From: Siphonodentalium dalli
Taxonomy: Eukaryota; Mollusca; Scaphopoda; Gadilida; Siphonodentaliidae
Assembly (NCBI GenBank): GCA_032622095.1
Contig: CP136064.1
Span: forward strand, 273,133,614 to 273,197,613
Reading direction: 5' to 3'
DNA length: 64,000 nucleotides
Made by a program: the position numbers and the translations under genes. Below are positions 60,191 to 64,000 of the stretch, in pieces (the stretch's first letter is position 1; every line of letters starts with the position of its first letter). Below the pieces are notes generated by a model, which ran no database searches, was not told the DNA's origin, and worked only from the letters and a program-made list of their open reading frames with translations.

Positions 60191-60560
60191 GAGTGGCTCT
60201 GTGATGGTGGTGGTTGGGATATCGTTCCGAGTGGCTCGGTGATGGTGGTGGTTGGGTTATCGTTTCGAGTGGCTCGGTGATGGTGGTGGTTGGGTTATCG
60301 TTTCGAGTGGCTCGGTGATGGTGGTGGTTGGGAGATCGTTCCGAGTGGCGGGGTGATGGTGGTGGTTGGGAGATCGTTCCGAGTGGCGGGGTGATGGTGG
60401 TGGTTGGGAGATCGTTCCGAGTGGCGGGGTGATGGTGGTGGTTGGGAGATCGTTCCGAGTGGCGGGGTGATGGTGGTGGTTGGGATATCGTTCCGAGTGG
60501 CGGGGTGATGGTGGTGGTTGGGAGATCGTTCCGAGTGGCGGGGGTGATGGTGGTGGTTGG
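60191..60560 (+). repeat. 38-bp minisatellite, about 9.7 copies
   Basis: Unit GAGTGGCGGGGTGATGGTGG plus TGGTTGGGAGATCGTTCC, G-rich on the plus strand. The left units carry CTCGG in place of CGGGG, so the array has two subtypes. 38 is not a multiple of three, so the long minus ORF across it shifts through all frames and is not a gene. Confidence 0.93.
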
Positions 60561-60887
60561 ATAAAGTTTACACAATGTTCACATTGGAAACGGGCACGAC
60601 TGATAAATAACTGTTTCCGTAGGTACAGTTTCGGGGCGAGCGAATCTCCATCTAAATCACATATATTCCTGATATTATTTTGTTATATCGAATTGGTGAA
60701 ATCTGAATCAGTACAAATGGATGACAACATAATTATGTTGTTCCTTCGCACATAACATGTTTGACAATCAATCTGTTTTGATATGCTATGCGAAGTTTTG
60801 TTTGTGGGGATAATATTGGATGAGCTGTTGGTAACATACTATATTCATCTGTCTCGTTAATAGACGACTAAGGGACGTCTCCCCTTA

Positions 60888-61213
60888 TTAAGTGGTCCTG
60901 TGAGTATGCTATTATGTTCGTCGGTCCTGCTGAATTGTCGTGATGCTGGTAGGCCAAATCGATGATGTTAAGAAAAAGTACCGTTATTTTCTTCAAATTA
61001 TTTAGTGTTTGGCTACACAAAACTTTCAAGAACGTACTATAAAGTATATTAATAACGGGACGAAGATGTTCGCAAATCGCCCAGCAGAGTCATCTCAAGT
61101 TCAAGTTAAAATATAATGACGTTACATTTTATTAAAGTCATCACTTTGTTCTACCAGCATCATATCAATTCAGTTGGAACAACCAGCATCATATCAGATT
61201 AGCAGGACCATTA
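60888..61213. mobile_element. MITE family F, copy 2 (about 326 bp)
   Basis: Left end TTAAGTGGTCCTG and 'gctgaattgtcgtgatgctg'; right end 'accagcatcatatca' and CAGGACCATTAA. Shorter interior than copy 1. Immediately downstream (minus strand) of the 61236 exon. Confidence 0.8.
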
Positions 61214-61235
61214 ACCAGGGGGATGTGCATCATAC

Positions 61236-61284
61236 CTGCGAGAGGAGCGCCAGGCGAGTCCGTGCACACACCTCCAGAACATCG
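61236..61284 (-). CDS. Orphan exon, unknown product (first of two)
   Basis: A 49-nt exon with acceptor cctcttaattacag and donor CGCAG/GTATGA. It takes one base to finish a codon and then encodes DVLEVCARTRLALLSQ, leaving in phase 0, as needed by the 59474 exon. Helix-like, one cysteine. The preceding exon (must end with two bases of a codon) was not found; the 61.5-62.75 kb minisatellite lies in that direction. Confidence 0.55.
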
Positions 61285-61512
61285 CTGTAATTAAGAGGAT
61301 ATGTCTGTATTAGACGCACATTCTGGAAGTCTCTGTTACTGAATACGAACTGATAATTTATTGTCGACATCGACCATACAATGTGAATACAGTTAGATGG
61401 AAAATGCATAATTATACATGAAAATGATATACATGATCGAAAATTAAATGTTCCGTCTCTATTGCTTCAATGCCGCTCACTATATGTTATAGCGTGATTG
61501 TATAGGATCAAT

Positions 61513-62753
61513 GTTTACTAACACAGGTTGTTTGTATTAAGATTAACCGTTTATATTTTTAACTAACACAGGGTGTTGGTATTGAGACTAACCCTTTATA
61601 TTTTTAACTAACACAGGGTGTTGGTATTGAGATTAACCGTTTATATTTTTAACTAACACAGTGTGTTGTATCGAGATTAACCGTTTATATTTTTAACTAA
61701 CACAGGGTGTTGTATTGAGATTAACCGTTTATATTTTTAACTAACACAGGGTGTTGTTATTGAGATTAACTGTTTATATTTTTAACTAACACAGGGTGTT
61801 GTATCGAGATTAACCGTTTATATGTTTAACTAACACAGAGTGTTGATATTGAGATTAACCGTTTATATTTTTAACTAACACAGGGTGTTGTTATTGAGAT
61901 TAACCGTATATATTTTTTACTAACAGAGGGTGTTGTTATTGAGACTAACCGTTTGATTTTTAACTAACACAGGGTGTTGTTATTGAGACTAACCGTTTAA
62001 TTTTTTAACTAACACATGGTGTTGTTATTGAGATTAACCGTTTAATTTTTTACTAACACAGGGTGTTGTTATTGAGACTAACCGTTTATATTTTAACTAA
62101 TACAGGGTGTTTGTATTGAGATTAACCGTTTATATCTTAACTAATACAGGGTGTTGGTATTGAGATTAACCGTTTATATTTGAACTAATACAGGGTGTTG
62201 TATTGAGATCAACCGTTTATATTTTAACTAATACAGGGTGTTGGTATTGAGATTAACCATTTATATTTTTAACTAACACAGGGTGTTGTATCGAGGTTAA
62301 CCGTTTATATTTTTAACTAACACATGGTGTTTTATTGAGATTAACCATTTATATTTTTACCTAACACAGGGTGTTGTATTGAGATTAACCGTTTGATTTT
62401 TAACTAACACAGGGTGTTGGTATTGAGATTAACCGTTTATATTTTAACTAATACAGGGTGTTGGTATTGAGATTAACCGTTTATATTTTTACCTAACACA
62501 GAGTGTTGATATTGAGATTAACCGCTTATATTTTTACCTAACACAGGGTGTTGATATTGAGATTAACCGTTTATATGTTTAACTAACACAGGGTGTTGGT
62601 ATTGATATAAACCGTTTATATTTTTTCTAACACAGGGTGTTGGTATTGATATTAACCGTTTATATTTTCAACTAACACATGGTGTTGTATTGAGATTAAC
62701 CGTTTATACTTTTAACTAACACAGGGTGTTGGTATTGAGATTAACCGTTTATA
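61513..62753 (+). repeat. 43-45 bp minisatellite, about 28 copies
   Basis: Unit AACTAACACAGGGTGTTGGT plus ATTGAGATTAACCGTTTATA plus TTTTT, with variants in the T run, GGT/GTT and CACAG/TACAG. Subtypes occur in runs: TAATACAGG units cluster at 62097-62240 and 62440-62460. No ORF. Confidence 0.95.
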
Positions 62754-62759
62754 TTGTCC

Positions 62760-63640
62760 AGTCGATGTTGCTGTTGGCTCATATTTTCATAGAGTTTGCT
62801 CTTTATTTTTCCCTGTCGGTATTTTGTTTTCTGGTATATTTGCATGTACATACACATCACATACCGTCAACGGCCCTGTGTTATATCACACTTACTGTCA
62901 CGGTGTGCATGTATATCAGGCGATGATTGTCAATTGTTACGGACAACCGATCACATGAAACGTGAAACTAGGTATCGCCGTCCTTGAACACACGGGTTTC
63001 TTACTTCGGAAATCTTGTACATGATAACCAAAATATATTTTGTAACGGGAGCGTCGATTGAATTGTGAAAATGGACAAGGTAAACCCTAACATTTAACCA
63101 ACCACTTCAAGTAATATTGGATTTAAAACACAAATCATCAAGATGCTTAATGTGTACACTGGTTATGTAATTTAATGTTGATTATGCAGTCTGTAAGATA
63201 AAATACGTAAATGCATTGTCACATAATTGGATGAACAAGCAAGCAGTACTTTAACTCAATGGCATGTCAGTTACGTGATGTGTCATAAACTGCCTCCAGT
63301 CTACTAACAACAACCTTGCCTCGCATCCTGAAAGGTTTCAATACCATAGATATTCAACAGTTATCATCTCAATAATAAGCAACATTGTTTTGTATCTTGT
63401 CACAAATAGCGATGACAAATATTAAAACACATCTCACTACTCTATTAGTTGGCGACCACGGTGTCAGCGACAAAAACGTTATTGCACTTGATTAAGCGGA
63501 GTTATGTGATTATAATTATATAAAATTTTAGTTTCGTGTTTGCGGATTTAATTTGGCAAAATTTATTTTAATTTTGCCAAAGGCATTTCCATTTGGCCAA
63601 AAGATTTTTTTCGGTCAATCGCGAACACTGCATGCTATCG
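62760..63640. other. No confident gene
   Basis: A minus-strand acceptor-like ttgaaacctttcag near 63345 is followed by a short open frame but no good donor. Otherwise AT-rich spacer. Confidence 0.3.
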
Positions 63641-63645
63641 CCCAG

Positions 63646-63869
63646 TTATTACGACGATTTACGGACCGGTAGTCCACTATTGGTTGGATATTCTTATCAA
63701 ACTACCTTTGGCTGACACTGACATTGATACTAAGTGTTGTGATACTAATAGACACAATTTGATGCATCACGCTATCAAATTTCATCGAAAAATGTGCGAC
63801 TATATTAATAGAAGAACGTTGTCGCCAAGTCATCGCGCACAATTATTGCCGCCCTTGCGGTTGTCTTGA
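63646..63869 (+). CDS. Possible ankyrin-repeat exon at window edge
   Basis: After a possible acceptor (catgctatcgcccag) the frame is open for about 73 codons to TGA. The middle reads ADTDIDTKCCDTNRHNLMHH then AIKFHRKMCDYI, which lines up with the ankyrin consensus D-x-N-x-x-D...G-x-T-x-L-H-x-A...V-x-x-L, though the usual GxTPLH is changed to RHNLMHH and two residues are inserted. It may be a single degenerate repeat at the end of a gene, or a relic. Upstream exons are not identified. Confidence 0.35.
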
Positions 63870-64000
63870 GGGTTTTAATCCCAGGTAGCTGTTACTGACA
63901 TACTGTTGTGATGTACGCATTCACCTGTTAAAACAAAAACTGAATTTACAAGTGACTGGACAATTTCATGCCTTACATGTTACCAAAACGTATGCCATTA
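63870..64000. other. Window end, no feature
   Basis: Contains 'caagtgactggacaatttca', which also occurs near 53857, so part of a dispersed repeat may begin here. Confidence 0.3.

Noticed and set aside
60102-60575. 157-codon minus ORF rich in Pro/His/Thr
   Set aside because: Created by a 38-bp minisatellite. The unit length is not a multiple of three and the flanks show no coding features.
61513-62753. Telomere-like TTAACC motifs
   Set aside because: TTAACC occurs once per 43-45 bp unit, not as a tandem hexamer; it is a minisatellite.

Overview
The window looks like intron-rich, intergenic-rich, AT-rich DNA from an animal nuclear genome. Small exons with GT-AG borders, long introns, Helitrons, several MITE families and many minisatellites all fit a metazoan. 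A marine lophotrochozoan, probably a mollusc, is my inference from style only; no marker gene confirms it. There are no bacterial-type operons, no rRNA or tRNA genes and no CRISPR array.

The clearest genes are two related membrane-mucin genes on the minus strand. Mucin 1 runs from 24.1 kb down to about 18.3 kb or lower. Mucin 2 runs from 41.8 kb down to 38.8 kb. In both, an exon opening in phase 1 encodes a six-cysteine module (C-x8-C-x4-C-x(6,8)-CC-x2-C, with YGD and ADSC shared), then a threonine-rich stalk. A second exon, also entered in phase 1, encodes the membrane segment. The cytoplasmic tails differ. Mucin 2 has YAEV, YAEI and YLEL tyrosine motifs, and its last codons and stop lie in a MITE. 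Mucin 1 has a short basic/glycine tail whose last exon is uncertain. The signal-peptide exons were not found. If the model is right, both proteins are secretory-pathway, heavily O-glycosylated surface proteins.

Other coding signal is fragmentary: exons at 26.0 and 27.2 kb (+), a two-exon mini-ORF with a 66-nt intron at 27.94-28.18 kb (+), a single-TM exon at 30.1 kb (+), two well-bordered exons at 61.2 and 59.4 kb (-), and a possible ankyrin-repeat exon at the right edge (+). None could be given a confident function.

Layout: 0-4 kb holds MITE and Helitron remnants. 4.7-9.1 kb is a tandem duplication whose first copy is split by a 2.26-kb Helitron; the second copy acts as the empty site. 10.1-12.1 kb is a second tandem duplication. 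12.7-15.2 kb has two abutting inverted-repeat elements. 15.9-17.0 kb is a minus-strand Helitron. 18-24 kb is mucin 1. 24-30.5 kb holds orphan exons and MITEs. 31-36 kb holds minisatellites and a tandem duplication. 38.5-42 kb is mucin 2. 42.5-51 kb has three MITE families and nested palindromes. 52-58 kb is mostly featureless. 58.8-61.3 kb holds the two orphan exons between MITEs. 60.2 and 61.5-62.75 kb are minisatellites.
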